DNA from: Pseudanabaena sp. M53BS1SP1A06MG
GTDB taxonomy: Bacteria; Cyanobacteriota; Cyanobacteriia; Pseudanabaenales; Pseudanabaenaceae
NCBI GenBank assembly: GCA_020404105.1
Contig: JADBWH010000063.1
Span: 19,815 to 83,814 of the forward strand
Direction: 5' to 3'
Length of the DNA: 64,000 bases
A program made the position numbers and the translations under genes. The notes beneath the pieces were generated by a model. That model ran no database searches. It saw only the letters and a list, made by a program, of their open reading frames with translations, and had not been told where the DNA came from. Positions 7,689 to 16,657 of the stretch are shown piece after piece (position 1 is the stretch's first letter; every line of letters starts with the position of its first letter).

Positions 7689-8873
7689 CTACTTTAATAC
7701 TTCCAGAGATTGCAGAACTTTGTTATATTCCTCAAAATTGATCGGATTACAAGGCTTTCCATTGATAGACAATCCACCTGTAATCAAAGACTGATTTTTC
7801 GCGTTCTTCCGAATCCATCCCCAGTGCTGCAAGGTTCCATTACGAATATGCTTTCCCGAAGATACTTCAACTATTCCCACCTTCGTATCAATTTGCATCT
7901 TACTCGGATTTTCTTGCCACATTGACTGATAGCCAGACCCTGCTTCAAGACAGGTGTTGTCTGTACCGATATATTGAATATTGTAAAAAGAATAGTCAGC
8001 AATTTGTGAGGTTTGCTTTTTGTATGCCTCAAATCTACCAAGTTTAGTTCCCACAGGTAAATAAGTCGGGAGAATCACTTCTATTCCCAATTGGGACAAT
8101 TGTTCTTTTTGCTCTAGGGACAAGAGATTATCGGAATTGCTAGGATTGGATGCGATCGCACTTTGATTTATTGCATTATTGATACTGGTATTTTCGCCAA
8201 AATCTAGCACTTTTAGTGCTTGTAGCACCTTGTCATATTCTGCATCACTAATAGAATTGCAGCGAATATTTCTACCCTCTAGACTAGACGGCATCCAACC
8301 ACCAGTTCTTAGCATATATCCACTATTTGGTGAACCACTAGGAACGCTAAAGCTTCCCATCGTAATTGGCTTATCTTCAATATTGCCATAAATAATAGTC
8401 ACGTCCTTATTACTAATTGGAATCTGCATAAACCTTCTTGACAATCGCGAAGTCGACATCGCAGGATCGGTATTCAAGGAAATATCGAAACAGGCACCAT
8501 CTTCTCCTTTATAAAGAATGGAATAGTATGCATAGCTTCTAGACCGCAACTCCTCTCTACCAGCCTCAAGTTTGATTACTCGAAATCCCGCAGGAAGATA
8601 GGTCGGCACAACAATAGGTACTGACAGTTCTTTTAGCTTGTCTTTTTGTGCTGCATCCAGAAGATCTCCTGTGGCTTGGGCAACTTGAGCTAATGGAGTT
8701 GCGGTTACAGAGTTGGTGGGACTAGCAGACGATTCTGACTTTGCAGTTGCGGCTACTGAAGCATCGCTAGAACTGGTCGTTGGTTTAATGGCAATAGGAT
8801 TGCTACAACTAACAAGAGTACTTAGATACAAGCTTGTAAAGATACATGATGCAAGTTTGGATAGTTTGCTCAT
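7689..8873 (-). CDS. Lipoprotein with two repeated domains
   Basis: A 394-residue predicted lipoprotein. The signal peptide ends in LVSC, a lipobox with the modified Cys at residue 23, followed by a Ser/Thr/Ala-rich linker to about residue 70. Two homologous domains follow, each opening with a PTYLPxG motif (VPTYLPAGFRV and LPTYLPVGTKL), and each holding a conserved Tyr-rich strand and one Cys (GACFD, NTCLE). No enzymatic motif was recognised. It is probably anchored at the periplasmic face of a membrane. Function is unknown. Confidence 0.75.
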   Translation of the reverse strand: MSKLSKLASCIFTSLYLSTLVSCSNPIAIKPTTSSSDASVAATAKSESSASPTNSVTATPLAQVAQATGDLLDAAQKDKLKELSVPIVVPTYLPAGFRVIKLEAGREELRSRSYAYYSILYKGEDGACFDISLNTDPAMSTSRLSRRFMQIPISNKDVTIIYGNIEDKPITMGSFSVPSGSPNSGYMLRTGGWMPSSLEGRNIRCNSISDAEYDKVLQALKVLDFGENTSINNAINQSAIASNPSNSDNLLSLEQKEQLSQLGIEVILPTYLPVGTKLGRFEAYKKQTSQIADYSFYNIQYIGTDNTCLEAGSGYQSMWQENPSKMQIDTKVGIVEVSSGKHIRNGTLQHWGWIRKNAKNQSLITGGLSINGKPCNPINFEEYNKVLQSLEVLK

Positions 8874-8939
8874 TACAAGATTATGTTTTTAAGCTTATGC
8901 TTTTATTATATTGTTATATACAGCATCCTGTAGAATCAT

Positions 8940-9983
8940 CTAGTTCAATTTGCTGTTATATTTTAAATCCTCTAATTTTTGCCATGCTGCGCCACTACTG
9001 ATAATCTCTTGAGCATAGGTGATCGCCTCTGTAATATCTCCATGCAATCCATAGAGCCAGAGATAAAAGCCACAGTTCCACAATAATGAGTTGAGATACT
9101 CGGAAGGTTCATTTTTAAGAGCAGAGATGATTTTTGCTGCGATTTCAGACGCACCTGCGATCACAGGATCTTCTAAACTAAAGCCGTAATCTTTTGCCGA
9201 TAGGGTCAAGCGCTCAAAGCGATCGCCTCGATTAATGCCGATAATTGCTGTACGCGATCGCGGTAAATCAACGCTTCCTTCCCAACCTTTTACTGTTGCA
9301 AACTCAGTAATACCATGCTTGGCAAATGCTTCTCGAATATTCGTCTCAGTGGGTGGATGCACAAATCCTGACACGATTAATTGTTGACCCTGGTAGGGAG
9401 ACCACATTAGCTCAATGGTGGCAAAGGGGGGACGCTTACCGATTTGCTCACGATAGGGAACGATACTTTGAGCAAGGGGAAAATGTTTGGGCAGATAGAC
9501 AAATCCCAAATGATGCTGTTCTAGATTTTGCTGTACTTGGGCAAGCTCTAAACTTTGCCAATTCAGTCCCAATTCATGCCAGATCTCAATCAATGGCAGC
9601 CCTTCCTTAGTAGGCATCCGATCGCCTCCATGCATTAACACAGGAATTCCTGCTGCAGCCAGTACAATTGCAGTTGCAGGATTAATCGGCGCAGTTTTGG
9701 ATCGCCCGTCGTAGGGTGATCCCAATACTAATACCCTTTTATCAGTAGAGATTGCTGCGACCTTTGCCCCCAAAAGTTTATAGGCATCCAGCATTCCTGC
9801 TAACTCATCACTGGTTGGACGCTTAATCCGATGGGCGATCATAAATGCTCCGATCTGTGCAGGAGTCGCTTCCTCTTGCAACATAATCACTGTGGCGCGT
9901 TCTGCCTCTTGGCGCGTTAAGCTTTTGCTGGTATGTGTACCGCTACCCACCTTACGCAAAAATTCACGAAATTCTTTACTCAT
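8940..9983 (-). CDS. Anthranilate phosphoribosyltransferase-like protein
   Basis: A 347-residue glycosyltransferase-family-3 protein resembling TrpD and the TrpD2/YbiB branch. The N-terminal helical domain (LTRQEAERATVIMLQEEATP, QIGAFMIAHRIKRPT) matches GT3 N-domains. The PRPP-site loop is atypical, with LVLGSPYDGRSKT in place of the usual GTGGD-type motif, and GGDRMP follows. The chain more likely belongs to the cyanobacterial TrpD-like family than to true tryptophan biosynthesis. YbiB-type relatives bind nucleic acid, so the substrate is uncertain. Confidence 0.8.
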   Translation of the reverse strand: MSKEFREFLRKVGSGTHTSKSLTRQEAERATVIMLQEEATPAQIGAFMIAHRIKRPTSDELAGMLDAYKLLGAKVAAISTDKRVLVLGSPYDGRSKTAPINPATAIVLAAAGIPVLMHGGDRMPTKEGLPLIEIWHELGLNWQSLELAQVQQNLEQHHLGFVYLPKHFPLAQSIVPYREQIGKRPPFATIELMWSPYQGQQLIVSGFVHPPTETNIREAFAKHGITEFATVKGWEGSVDLPRSRTAIIGINRGDRFERLTLSAKDYGFSLEDPVIAGASEIAAKIISALKNEPSEYLNSLLWNCGFYLWLYGLHGDITEAITYAQEIISSGAAWQKLEDLKYNSKLN

Positions 9984-10092
9984 TACTCTTTGGGTAAATT
10001 TAATGCAAAAGTCGGTTAGATGTTGAATTATCTCACAGGCTTGCCTGTAAAAATTGGTAGTGAGTAGAGCAAAGCTTTACCCATAAACATTT

Positions 10093-11022
10093 TTAAGAAG
10101 TAAAAGCACTTTTTAAGATGACGGGAATTTCCCGTTGTACCATTTCGGCAGCGAGCTTACAAAAGTATTGAATCGGTGGAATTTGAATGCGATCAATGGT
10201 TGTCACTAGGACAATTTCGCGAGTTAAGCTGGGTTCACCGAGCGATCGCACCACCAAGTCAGGATCGTAGTTTAACTCCACTAAAAAAGTTTCAGGCAAC
10301 AGCGCAATCAAACTACCCTGCTTTACTACTCCTCGAAAAGCTTCAAGCGCATTTAGTTCCAAAGCAGCATTCAGGCGAATTCCCTGACGATTGAACTGAT
10401 CTTGCACTAGGCGCTGTAATCCATAGCCATCCTTAAATACAGCTTGTGGAAAGTTATCGAGATCCCTCCAAGTTATAATTTCTTTTTTGCTCAGTGGATG
10501 TTGAGCGGGTAGCAATAATTGAATCTTTTCTTCATATAATCTTGTGATCACCATTTCTGAACTCGCTGTCAGAAATGGATTATTCATTACAATCGCAATA
10601 TCAATTAAGCCATCTTTGAGAACCTTAAGAGCGCGATCGCTTCCTAATGTCGTTACCCGCAGTTGTACGTTTGGATAGGTTCGTGAAAATTTTTGCAGTA
10701 TCGGCGGTAATTGATAGGCACAGGCTGAGGGAATTCCCGCAACACAGAGTTCTGTTTGCTTACCCGCTTGCAAATCGGTTAGCTCCTGCTCGGCAGTTGC
10801 CCAGATCTGACAAATTTTCTTGGCATGAGGTAATAGGCGATCGCCTCCCAAAGTCAGCTTGGCATTCCCCTGACGATGAAACAATGATAAGCCAACTGTT
10901 GCCTCCAGAGACTGCACTTGTCGGCTGATCGTTGATTGACTAACGCCACACTTCTGAGCTGCCTGTTGAAAGTTTCCCGTTTCTGCAACTGCTAAAAAAG
11001 CCTGTAACTGTTCCAAACGCAT
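10093..11022 (-). CDS. ntcB: LysR-family regulator, NtcB-like
   Basis: A 309-residue LysR regulator. The N-terminal HTH is MRLEQLQAFLAVAETGNFQQ through SQSTISRQVQSLEATVGLSL, and the C-terminal effector domain resembles a periplasmic binding fold. From memory of family sequences it is closest to NtcB, the nitrite-responsive activator of nitrate-assimilation genes in cyanobacteria (GSDRALKVLKDGLIDIAIVM, FKDGYGLQRLVQDQF). No nitrate-assimilation gene lies in the window, so the symbol is tentative. Other LysR types such as RbcR/CmpR remain possible. Confidence 0.65.
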   Translation of the reverse strand: MRLEQLQAFLAVAETGNFQQAAQKCGVSQSTISRQVQSLEATVGLSLFHRQGNAKLTLGGDRLLPHAKKICQIWATAEQELTDLQAGKQTELCVAGIPSACAYQLPPILQKFSRTYPNVQLRVTTLGSDRALKVLKDGLIDIAIVMNNPFLTASSEMVITRLYEEKIQLLLPAQHPLSKKEIITWRDLDNFPQAVFKDGYGLQRLVQDQFNRQGIRLNAALELNALEAFRGVVKQGSLIALLPETFLVELNYDPDLVVRSLGEPSLTREIVLVTTIDRIQIPPIQYFCKLAAEMVQREIPVILKSAFTS

Positions 11023-11302
11023 GAGAGATTAACGACATTCTAGTTAAGCCTGCCATCATTAAGCCGCTTCTATGTTTTCAGAAAAGTAGCATCGGTAACA
11101 ACAAGCTATAAGTTGACTGGTGCAAGTACTGAAAAGGTCTGGAACTAAGCATTGGGTATATTTGAATCGGTATTTGCTCACACTACATCTACCTAAAACC
11201 TAACAAATTCATTAGGTATTTTGTCGCCTCAATTCCTAAGCTGTTTTTGGGGATTTGACAAGAGTCAGCACTTTATGTCACCACTCAATGAGGTGTTGAG
11301 AC

Positions 11303-11395
11303 TTAGCAACTGAAGGCAGCATTTGCGAGGACTAGAAAGGCGATCACACTTACAAAAAACTTTGCTGAAAAGACGAGAACATCAAAAATAGTCAT
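11303..11395 (-). CDS. 30-residue membrane mini-protein B
   Basis: A 30-residue ORF beginning MTIFDVLVFSAKFF and containing IAFLVLANA, essentially one hydrophobic helix. It matches its upstream neighbour at 13 of 30 positions without gaps, with the same length and a shared LVLANA block. The ATG is preceded by AAGG close to the start. No known photosystem, cytochrome b6f or NDH small subunit was recognised, and the chlorophyll-binding ExxNxR motif of Hlips is absent. Function is unknown. Confidence 0.5.
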   Translation of the reverse strand: MTIFDVLVFSAKFFVSVIAFLVLANAAFSC

Positions 11396-11407
11396 TGCCT
11401 TATAGGG

Positions 11408-11500
11408 TTAGAGGGTGGAAAGAGCATTTGCCAAAACTAAAACAGCAATTGAACCAGCGTAAAACTTGAAAATAAATCCGCCGAAATGAAATACTGACAT
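11408..11500 (-). CDS. 30-residue membrane mini-protein A
   Basis: A 30-residue ORF beginning MSVFHFGGFIFKFY and containing IAVLVLANA. A strong GAGGAG Shine-Dalgarno site sits 6-8 nt before the ATG, which argues that it is translated. It is followed after 12 nt by the paralogous 30-residue ORF. A single transmembrane helix is predicted by eye. The pair lies between the NtcB-like regulator and a molybdoenzyme, all on the minus strand. Function is unknown. Confidence 0.55.
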   Translation of the reverse strand: MSVFHFGGFIFKFYAGSIAVLVLANALSTL

Positions 11501-11629
11501 TGTTTTGCTCCTCACTTTCTTAATGCTCGATGTAGTTAGTATCAAGCTTTTCCATAAGTAGTGACGTGACATACACCTTTAAGGTTGCGTGATGATCTAG
11601 ACTCAAAAGTGTGATCGCGATCGCAGCTT

Positions 11630-12220
11630 TTAAAAAGAGCTATATCTTTCTTCAGCAAAAGGCTCACCCCGATGATGATAACCATTGCGCTCCCAGAAGC
11701 CCAGTTTCATCTTATCGAGAAATTCTAAACCATTAATCCACTTGGCACTTTTCCACGCATAGAGATGCGGAACTACTAGGCGCATTGGACCTCCATTGTC
11801 GATGGGTAATGGTTGATCAAACAGAGTATGAGCGAAAAAATTCTCTGATCTCGCAAAATCTTCCATCGCAATATTTGTAGTGTAACCACCATAGCAATGT
11901 TCCATTAAATGTAATGATCGTGGATCTACTTCGATATATTTTAAAAAATCCGTAACTCTTACTCCTTTCCATTTCACATCTAACTTTGACCATGTAGTTA
12001 CACAATGGAAGTCCGCCGTAAATTCAGTTTGTGGCATCGCCATAAAGTCGTCCCATGTGAAGGTTTTCTCAGTGGCAAGCCCCCAGATTCGTAATTGCCA
12101 ATCTTGACGCTTGATTTCTGGCGTATCTCCATAGGTCATGATTGGGAAGCCATTAGTAAGTCTCTGTCCTTTAGGAATGCGATCACTATTTGAGCGCGAT
12201 TGAAATAAGCCGCCAAACAT
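11630..12220 (-). CDS. Sulfite-oxidase-like molybdopterin oxidoreductase
   Basis: A 196-residue protein with a single Oxidored_molyb domain. The ADFHCVTTWSKLDVKWKGV segment holds the Cys expected to ligate molybdenum, and GGYTTNIAMED and NGGPMRLVVPHLYAWKSAKW are cofactor-binding signatures. It lacks a Tat signal and the dimerisation domain of full sulfite oxidases, so it is of the short cytoplasmic YedY-like type. The electron donor and substrate are unknown. Start at ATG 12220. Confidence 0.85.
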   Translation of the reverse strand: MFGGLFQSRSNSDRIPKGQRLTNGFPIMTYGDTPEIKRQDWQLRIWGLATEKTFTWDDFMAMPQTEFTADFHCVTTWSKLDVKWKGVRVTDFLKYIEVDPRSLHLMEHCYGGYTTNIAMEDFARSENFFAHTLFDQPLPIDNGGPMRLVVPHLYAWKSAKWINGLEFLDKMKLGFWERNGYHHRGEPFAEERYSSF

Positions 12221-12365
12221 AGAAAATCCTCATGCACAATATCTTTGCTCAATATTATCGCTATTATCGCTTGAACACTTTTACCCAAAAATCATAGATA
12301 AGAATTGATGGCGCTTCGCGTTGCCTATCCTTATCACAATTTCAGGACTACCAAATGAACATCGC

Positions 12366-12570
12366 TATATAGCAATCCTTAGGACTTACGCAAACCGAAC
12401 GAATTTCTTAGGATTGAGGTAGATGTGGTGCGGGCGAAGCCCGCACCACATCTACCCAATGCGTAAGTCCTAAATCCTAAATGGATTGTGGAAGCACACT
12501 CCTTCGGGGTACACTTCCATAATCCGAAAAATCTACAAATGATTTCGGACTGCAATGGCAAAAGTGTTAA
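12366..12570. repeat. Family-F repeat split by a family-A insertion
   Basis: The outer sequence runs from TATAGCAATCCT to GATTTCGGACTGC, matching the ~90-bp family-F repeats at 41043, 55702 and 63512. It is split by the family-A repeat at about 12380-12472. The 6-bp AATCCT is present on both sides of the insert, as expected for a target duplication. The inner palindrome (GTGGAAGCACACTCC / GGGGTACACTTCCAT) is imperfect. Confidence 0.65.
12380..12472. repeat. Family-A palindromic repeat (MITE-like), copy 1
   Basis: A ~92-bp element with ends TAGGACTTACGCA and TGCGTAAGTCCTA and an inner palindrome (GTAGATGTGGTGCGGGC / GCCCGCACCACATCTAC). It is nearly identical to the copies at 38346 and 48832. 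No ORF is present. Terminal inverted repeats and flanking duplications mark it as a miniature inverted-repeat transposable element. Confidence 0.8.
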
Positions 12571-12636
12571 TCTTATAACTGGATGATGCTAAGGAAAGCA
12601 TTATGCTATAGCAAAAGTTTTGTTTGGCTTGCGATC

Positions 12637-13230
12637 ATGTCCCTCACAGGATTACCGAATATTTTGCATAACATTCAGTCACGCACGAGTTGGCAGCAGC
12701 GCTGTCAATATTTGCTGATTGTCGAAAAATGGGCAGATATCGTGGGCGAGTCGGTAGCTAAGCAAACATGTCCGATAGGGGTATATCAAAAATCATTGCA
12801 AGTGGCGGTATCTAGTCCTGTGTGGTCACAGGCTCTTGCCTTTGAGCGAGTACGTCTCTTAGCCAAAATTAATCAGTTATTGGGGAGTACCAATAGTTTC
12901 ACGATCGCCGATATCCATTTCTCAACAGCCAAATGGGCAACTCATCAGCAGATGCTGCAACAGAGTAAAGTTGTCACCGCCGATCATCCCAGTTATTTAC
13001 CTGCGATCACTACAGATGCACTTAAAAAAAATGCTCAAGGTTATCAGCAAAAGCAAGTCACTAAACCGCCCGAAACTGTCAGCGAGGCATTTCAGCGTTG
13101 GCAGGAAGTGATGAAGTTAAGGGCTAAACAAATGCCAAAATGTCCTCGATGCGATCGCCCTGCATTGATTGGCGAAATATCCCGTTGGCAAATGTGCCGA
13201 GTCTGTGCGATCGAACATTTATTTAACTAA
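12637..13230 (+). CDS. DUF721 (DciA-like) protein
   Basis: Residues 1-95 form a DUF721 domain (LPNILHNIQSRTSWQQRCQY, VEKWADIVGESVAKQT, LQVAVSSPVWSQALAFERV). A C-terminal zinc-ribbon-like CPRCDRP ... CRVC motif follows. DUF721 is the domain of DciA, the replicative-helicase loader, and cyanobacteria have a DciA of this type. The frame opens at 12583, but that stretch abuts repeat sequence, so ATG 12637 is preferred, although neither start has a clear ribosome-binding site. Helicase loading is plausible, not proven. Confidence 0.75.
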   Translation: MSLTGLPNILHNIQSRTSWQQRCQYLLIVEKWADIVGESVAKQTCPIGVYQKSLQVAVSSPVWSQALAFERVRLLAKINQLLGSTNSFTIADIHFSTAKWATHQQMLQQSKVVTADHPSYLPAITTDALKKNAQGYQQKQVTKPPETVSEAFQRWQEVMKLRAKQMPKCPRCDRPALIGEISRWQMCRVCAIEHLFN

Positions 13231-13611
13231 CCCATGCCTATTTACCTAAGGGACTTGACGAGAAAAAAGGTACTTTAATCAATCAAACTGTGGTTAATAA
13301 TTTTCGCACCGATGAGGGTAGCGACCTATCCGCCACGCTAATATCTTGCTAAGCCCTATCTACTGACTCCAGAGGCTATAAATCTCTGTTAACGACTTCC
13401 TACTATAGCCTTTACCAGTCTGGTGAAGTACAGGTTTGTTTCCCTGACAAAGGCGAGGAAATAAACCTACGTACCTCGGTTGCTTGAAAAACTCTATATT
13501 TATTTGAGCATCATGATGCTTAGTGGAGTTGGTTTAGTAATATTTCTGCTAAGTAGCTGGGTGCAAAATGCTGAATTGTGGCACAAGCTTTGTGTGCGTC
13601 AATGCAAATCA
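13231..13611. other. Gene-poor stretch before a palindrome
   Basis: No convincing gene is seen. A weak 65-codon frame at 13480-13677 has one hydrophobic helix but runs into the palindrome at 13612, so it is treated as doubtful. The part from 13250 to 13470 has no repeat copy I recognise and no RNA family I can name. Confidence 0.4.
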
Positions 13612-13664
13612 AAACCCAAACTTAAAGTGGCATTGCAAAGCAATGCCACTTTAAGTTTGGGTTT
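13612..13664. repeat. Perfect 53-bp palindrome
   Basis: Two 25-bp arms beginning AAACCCAAACTTAAAG pair perfectly around a 3-nt AAA loop. It sits 25 bp from the end of the minus-strand gene at 13689 and could terminate transcription from either side. No U-rich tail is present. Confidence 0.75.
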
Positions 13665-13688
13665 AAGTCCTGAGTAACTTTTGTGGTG

Positions 13689-14978
13689 CTATAGATCTTT
13701 GTTTTCCTTGAGTAACTTTGCATATTCTTGATCCGTCAAATCTTGCTCAGTGGTGTAGGCAAGATTATTTTGACTGATTACCTCTTGCTTAGTGGCAAAG
13801 GTACGTGCAAAGTTGAGCTTTTCGTGCAGAGTTGATGAGGGATTTTTTAGTAGTTCGTTACGAGCGGCGCGTTTTTGGTTGCGATCGCTAATCCCACCAT
13901 TCAAGTACTGCAAGACAAAATAGCGCACCAAAGGCGTAGATAGGAACAAAACAGCATAACCTAGCAAGAATCCATAGGCAGCTTTGATAAATCCTAAAAA
14001 TCCAACTAGAGATGTGGCTAATCTGGGATTACCTAGCAAACTGCCCAAATAGAGCGAGGCAACTAGATAGAAAACCCCTAAACCGATCGCTAGAGCAATC
14101 TTGCCTTGAGAAGCTTGGCTAAACTTCCAGAGCTTTTCTTGCAAATAGGAATGGCTAACCTTGACTTTGCGCTCCGAGGCAACTTTTTGTAAGTCAGGAA
14201 ACTTATAGGCAAGGGTTCCCGCATCGCTAACTTCTGGAAAACCGTTAAATTTCGACAAGACGGGAATCACAAAATATTCATCACCCTCTAGGCGGCTAGT
14301 TTCATCGAGATAGGGGGCAATTTGCTCAGCGACGACGACACCGTTATTACTGCGAATCATCGCCGCAATTTCACGCCAACGACGCTCTTCGAGATCAGCG
14401 TTAGGATTACCATCACCAAATAAAAATGAAAAGACGCTTTCTAAAAAGCCCATGTCATCGGGATCGCGTTGGCGGATACGCTCTGGCTCATAGTAGTAGG
14501 GATCGAACATGATAAACGGATTGCCAAAGGGATTGCCCCAGCCCCCCATCCAGATAAATCCACCACCACCACGATTATCGCTACGACGATCATCGCGATC
14601 ATTACCACTACGCTGACTGTTTAGAGCGATCGTGGCGGCAATAATACCTAGCACCACGATAATAATCGAGACAATTAGCAAAATGCCAAAGGAAATCCGA
14701 ATTCCGTAAAATACCCATTTCCAAACCCCTTTTAGCAATTCCTTGACCTGTAGCCAAAATGAACGATTGATCAGGATTTGGCGGAAATTCGGAGCAAATT
14801 TATAGGCGATCTCGCCCGACTCGGCAACTTGGAGATTGCCACCCGTTTCCGAGGCAAGGGCTAATATTTCCCGTTGGGCGGTATTTAAATCAAGTCCAGA
14901 CTGAGCCGCCACATCGCCTATCGTGACCCGATAGTTGAGCTTTTCGACGGCTTCCATGACTGCGGTACGAGTTGCCAT
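13689..14978 (-). CDS. Conserved cyanobacterial/plastid membrane protein
   Basis: A 429-residue membrane protein. Residues 1-60 look like a winged-helix-type domain (MATRTAVMEAVEKLNYRVTI, VAAQSGLDLNTAQREIL). Hydrophobic segments lie near residues 85-118, with more at 295-350, separated by a Gly/Asp/Arg-rich loop (GGGGFIWMGGWGNPFGNPF). The organisation resembles the uncharacterised chloroplast protein family of Arabidopsis At5g03900 (recognition from memory). Thylakoid or plasma-membrane location is likely. Function is unknown. Confidence 0.75.
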   Translation of the reverse strand: MATRTAVMEAVEKLNYRVTIGDVAAQSGLDLNTAQREILALASETGGNLQVAESGEIAYKFAPNFRQILINRSFWLQVKELLKGVWKWVFYGIRISFGILLIVSIIIVVLGIIAATIALNSQRSGNDRDDRRSDNRGGGGFIWMGGWGNPFGNPFIMFDPYYYEPERIRQRDPDDMGFLESVFSFLFGDGNPNADLEERRWREIAAMIRSNNGVVVAEQIAPYLDETSRLEGDEYFVIPVLSKFNGFPEVSDAGTLAYKFPDLQKVASERKVKVSHSYLQEKLWKFSQASQGKIALAIGLGVFYLVASLYLGSLLGNPRLATSLVGFLGFIKAAYGFLLGYAVLFLSTPLVRYFVLQYLNGGISDRNQKRAARNELLKNPSSTLHEKLNFARTFATKQEVISQNNLAYTTEQDLTDQEYAKLLKENKDL

Positions 14979-15140
14979 AGGCTTTCACTAATCTAACTGC
15001 TAGGACTATTATGATTGAAATATAGCTTTTTTGAAGTATATAGATTGTCCCGCAAAAGGTAGGACACCCTCTAGTAAGCAAGATCTGAGATGCGCTATTC
15101 TCATCTCAGATAGCCAAAAGCAGTTTTTAAGGTATTTGTC

Positions 15141-15956
15141 ATGCAGCAAGAACCAATGCGATCGCCTGCAAATTTAGATTTCACTTCAGAGTCAACGGGG
15201 AGAGATGATTCTGAGTTTGTTTTAACACCGACACAGGAAGCCGCCATGTTCTCGGAATATGGCACTGGTGATGATTCTGCCGACGATCTCCAAGATCCCG
15301 ATGGTGAGAACGAAGATAGCGATCGCTTAGCTCAGTCCAAAGACTTGCTGGAGACTGATCCGAATTCGGAAATACGACATTTTCATAATCATTACATCGG
15401 CAATATGGATCTGCTTGCCGATAAGCCAACGGTCATGCAATACCTAGATGCCCATCAGGGATGGTTTCGACGTTGTGCCCATCCCTTTAAAGCTGATCCA
15501 ATCGGGGAAACTGGTTATGCAATGGGGATTGGTAAGGTGGGAGCCTTAGGCTTTCAGGTAGATGCAAGGGTCGGTCTAGATTTGTTGCCTCCCGATGCCA
15601 ATAGTGTATATCGGATTGTGACTATTCCCATTCCCGATCAGGAGCCACAGGGCTATGAAGTGGATTTCCATGCAGAGATGCGCCTAGAAGAAAAGACTTT
15701 GGAATTACGAGCTGGGGAAAAAATTGGTAATAATCCCTTAATTACATCGATTGAATGGGATTTAAACCTGACGGTTTCTCTGCATTTTCCTGCCTTTATC
15801 CAGAAGTTATCGAGGGATATGATCCAGAAAACGGGGGATAGCGTCCTTGGTTTCATTGTTCAGCGTGTTTCTAAAAGTCTGACTGCTAAGGTACAAGATG
15901 ACTTCCATAAGACCCATGACATTAAAGTTCCGAAACAGATTAAGCTCAGAAGATAG
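15141..15956 (+). CDS. DUF1997 family protein
   Basis: A 271-residue protein. The first ~75 residues are acidic and low-complexity. The DUF1997 domain follows (NHYIGNMDLLADKPTVMQYL, WFRRCAHPFKADPIG, PIPDQEPQGYEVDF, TSIEWDLNLTVSLHFPAFI). The family is confined to cyanobacteria and plastids and has a lipid-binding-like START/SRPBCC-type appearance, but no proven activity. It is divergent from the membrane protein gene before it. Confidence 0.8.
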   Translation: MQQEPMRSPANLDFTSESTGRDDSEFVLTPTQEAAMFSEYGTGDDSADDLQDPDGENEDSDRLAQSKDLLETDPNSEIRHFHNHYIGNMDLLADKPTVMQYLDAHQGWFRRCAHPFKADPIGETGYAMGIGKVGALGFQVDARVGLDLLPPDANSVYRIVTIPIPDQEPQGYEVDFHAEMRLEEKTLELRAGEKIGNNPLITSIEWDLNLTVSLHFPAFIQKLSRDMIQKTGDSVLGFIVQRVSKSLTAKVQDDFHKTHDIKVPKQIKLRR

Positions 15957-16120
15957 CATTTGACCAAGGAAAAAGGTAATTTGCAGAGATTTAGATAGCT
16001 ATGTTGCGTATTTGATAACGGGCATTGCTAAATCTCCCAAACTTGAGATGAGACAAATCGCAATGGCAAAGATGATCCGCTCACTAAGCGATCGCAATAT
16101 TTGCGACAGGAAGTAATAAA

Positions 16121-16189
16121 TTAACGCGAGTTCGGGATAATTTGAAACGGGCTTTTAAAATTTGCCAGCTTAACCAGAACTGACGTTAA
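16121..16189. repeat. Short element with IS982-like ends
   Basis: TTAACGCGAGTTCGGGATAA at the left and the inverted TTAACCAGAACTGACGTTAA at the right bound 69 bp. The ends resemble those of the IS982-type element at 29147-30206 (TTAACGTGATTTCGGGTTAA). It is probably a miniature derivative without a transposase. Confidence 0.5.
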
Positions 16190-16244
16190 ATTATTTGCAA
16201 ATTCTCTCTGAGTTTATTACAGCCTGTTGAGGCTTTGAGTAGTA

Positions 16245-16325
16245 CAGAAATATTTTTGAAAGCGGCGTGAAGCGCCGTTTTCAAAAATATTTCTGGGTTT
16301 TAAGTAAGCGCAAAGCGCTGTAATT
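16245..16325. repeat. Variable hairpin with conserved GCGCAAAGCGCTGTAAT tail, copy 1
   Basis: Two 23-bp arms (one G/T mismatch) with a 5-nt loop span 16245-16295. They are followed by GGGTTTTAAGTAAGCGCAAA and GCGCTGTAAT. The same hairpin-plus-tail arrangement occurs at 20888 and, inverted, at 43365, with different arm sequences. Confidence 0.6.
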
Positions 16326-16498
16326 CTGCATCCCAAATTTTTGCGATTTGCACGGCGTGAATCACCACTTAAAATCAGGTAAAATTGGGTAGATTTAGTG
16401 TAGGCAAAACCCGCACTAAATCTACTCAAAACCTAGTAAAAAAGAAAAAGTCGCGGATCTGAATATCCACAGATTGCTCTCTTTTTGCCTTAACTTGT

Positions 16499-16600
16499 AA
16501 GTAGCTAGACATAAGTAAACTAAAAACCGAGAATTTTGTTCCGCCCGCGTAGCGGGCGGAACAAAATCTGGTTTTTAGTTTTAATTAAGTTGAGCTACTT
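16499..16600. repeat. Family-B 102-bp palindromic repeat, copy 1
   Basis: Bounded by AAGTAGCTAGACATAAG and TTAAGTTGAGCTACTT, with a perfect central palindrome GTTCCGCCCGC/GCGGGCGGAAC. Three further copies of exactly 102 bp occur at 26326, 34272 and 54290. MITE-like and non-coding. Confidence 0.8.
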
Positions 16601-16657
16601 ATCTCAGATCAATCAAGCTATCATTAACTTGATTTCAACTAATAATGGAAAAACATT

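Larger units (their letters stand above)
15957..16657. other. 700-bp repeat-filled intergenic region
   Basis: No gene is supported. It holds an IS982-end-like pair (16121-16189), a 51-bp hairpin with conserved tail (16245-16325), a degenerate family-A palindrome (about 16387-16426) and a family-B repeat (16499-16600). The 70-codon frame on the minus strand here consists entirely of repeat sequence. Confidence 0.7.

Noticed and set aside
12379..12561. 60-codon minus-strand frame near the DUF721 gene
   Set aside because: It lies wholly within nested repeats A and F.
13480..13677. 65-codon frame with one hydrophobic helix
   Set aside because: Its C-terminal third is the 53-bp palindrome at 13612 and no ribosome-binding site is seen. 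Probably not a gene.
16217..16429. 70-codon minus-strand frame
   Set aside because: Made entirely of hairpin and repeat sequence.
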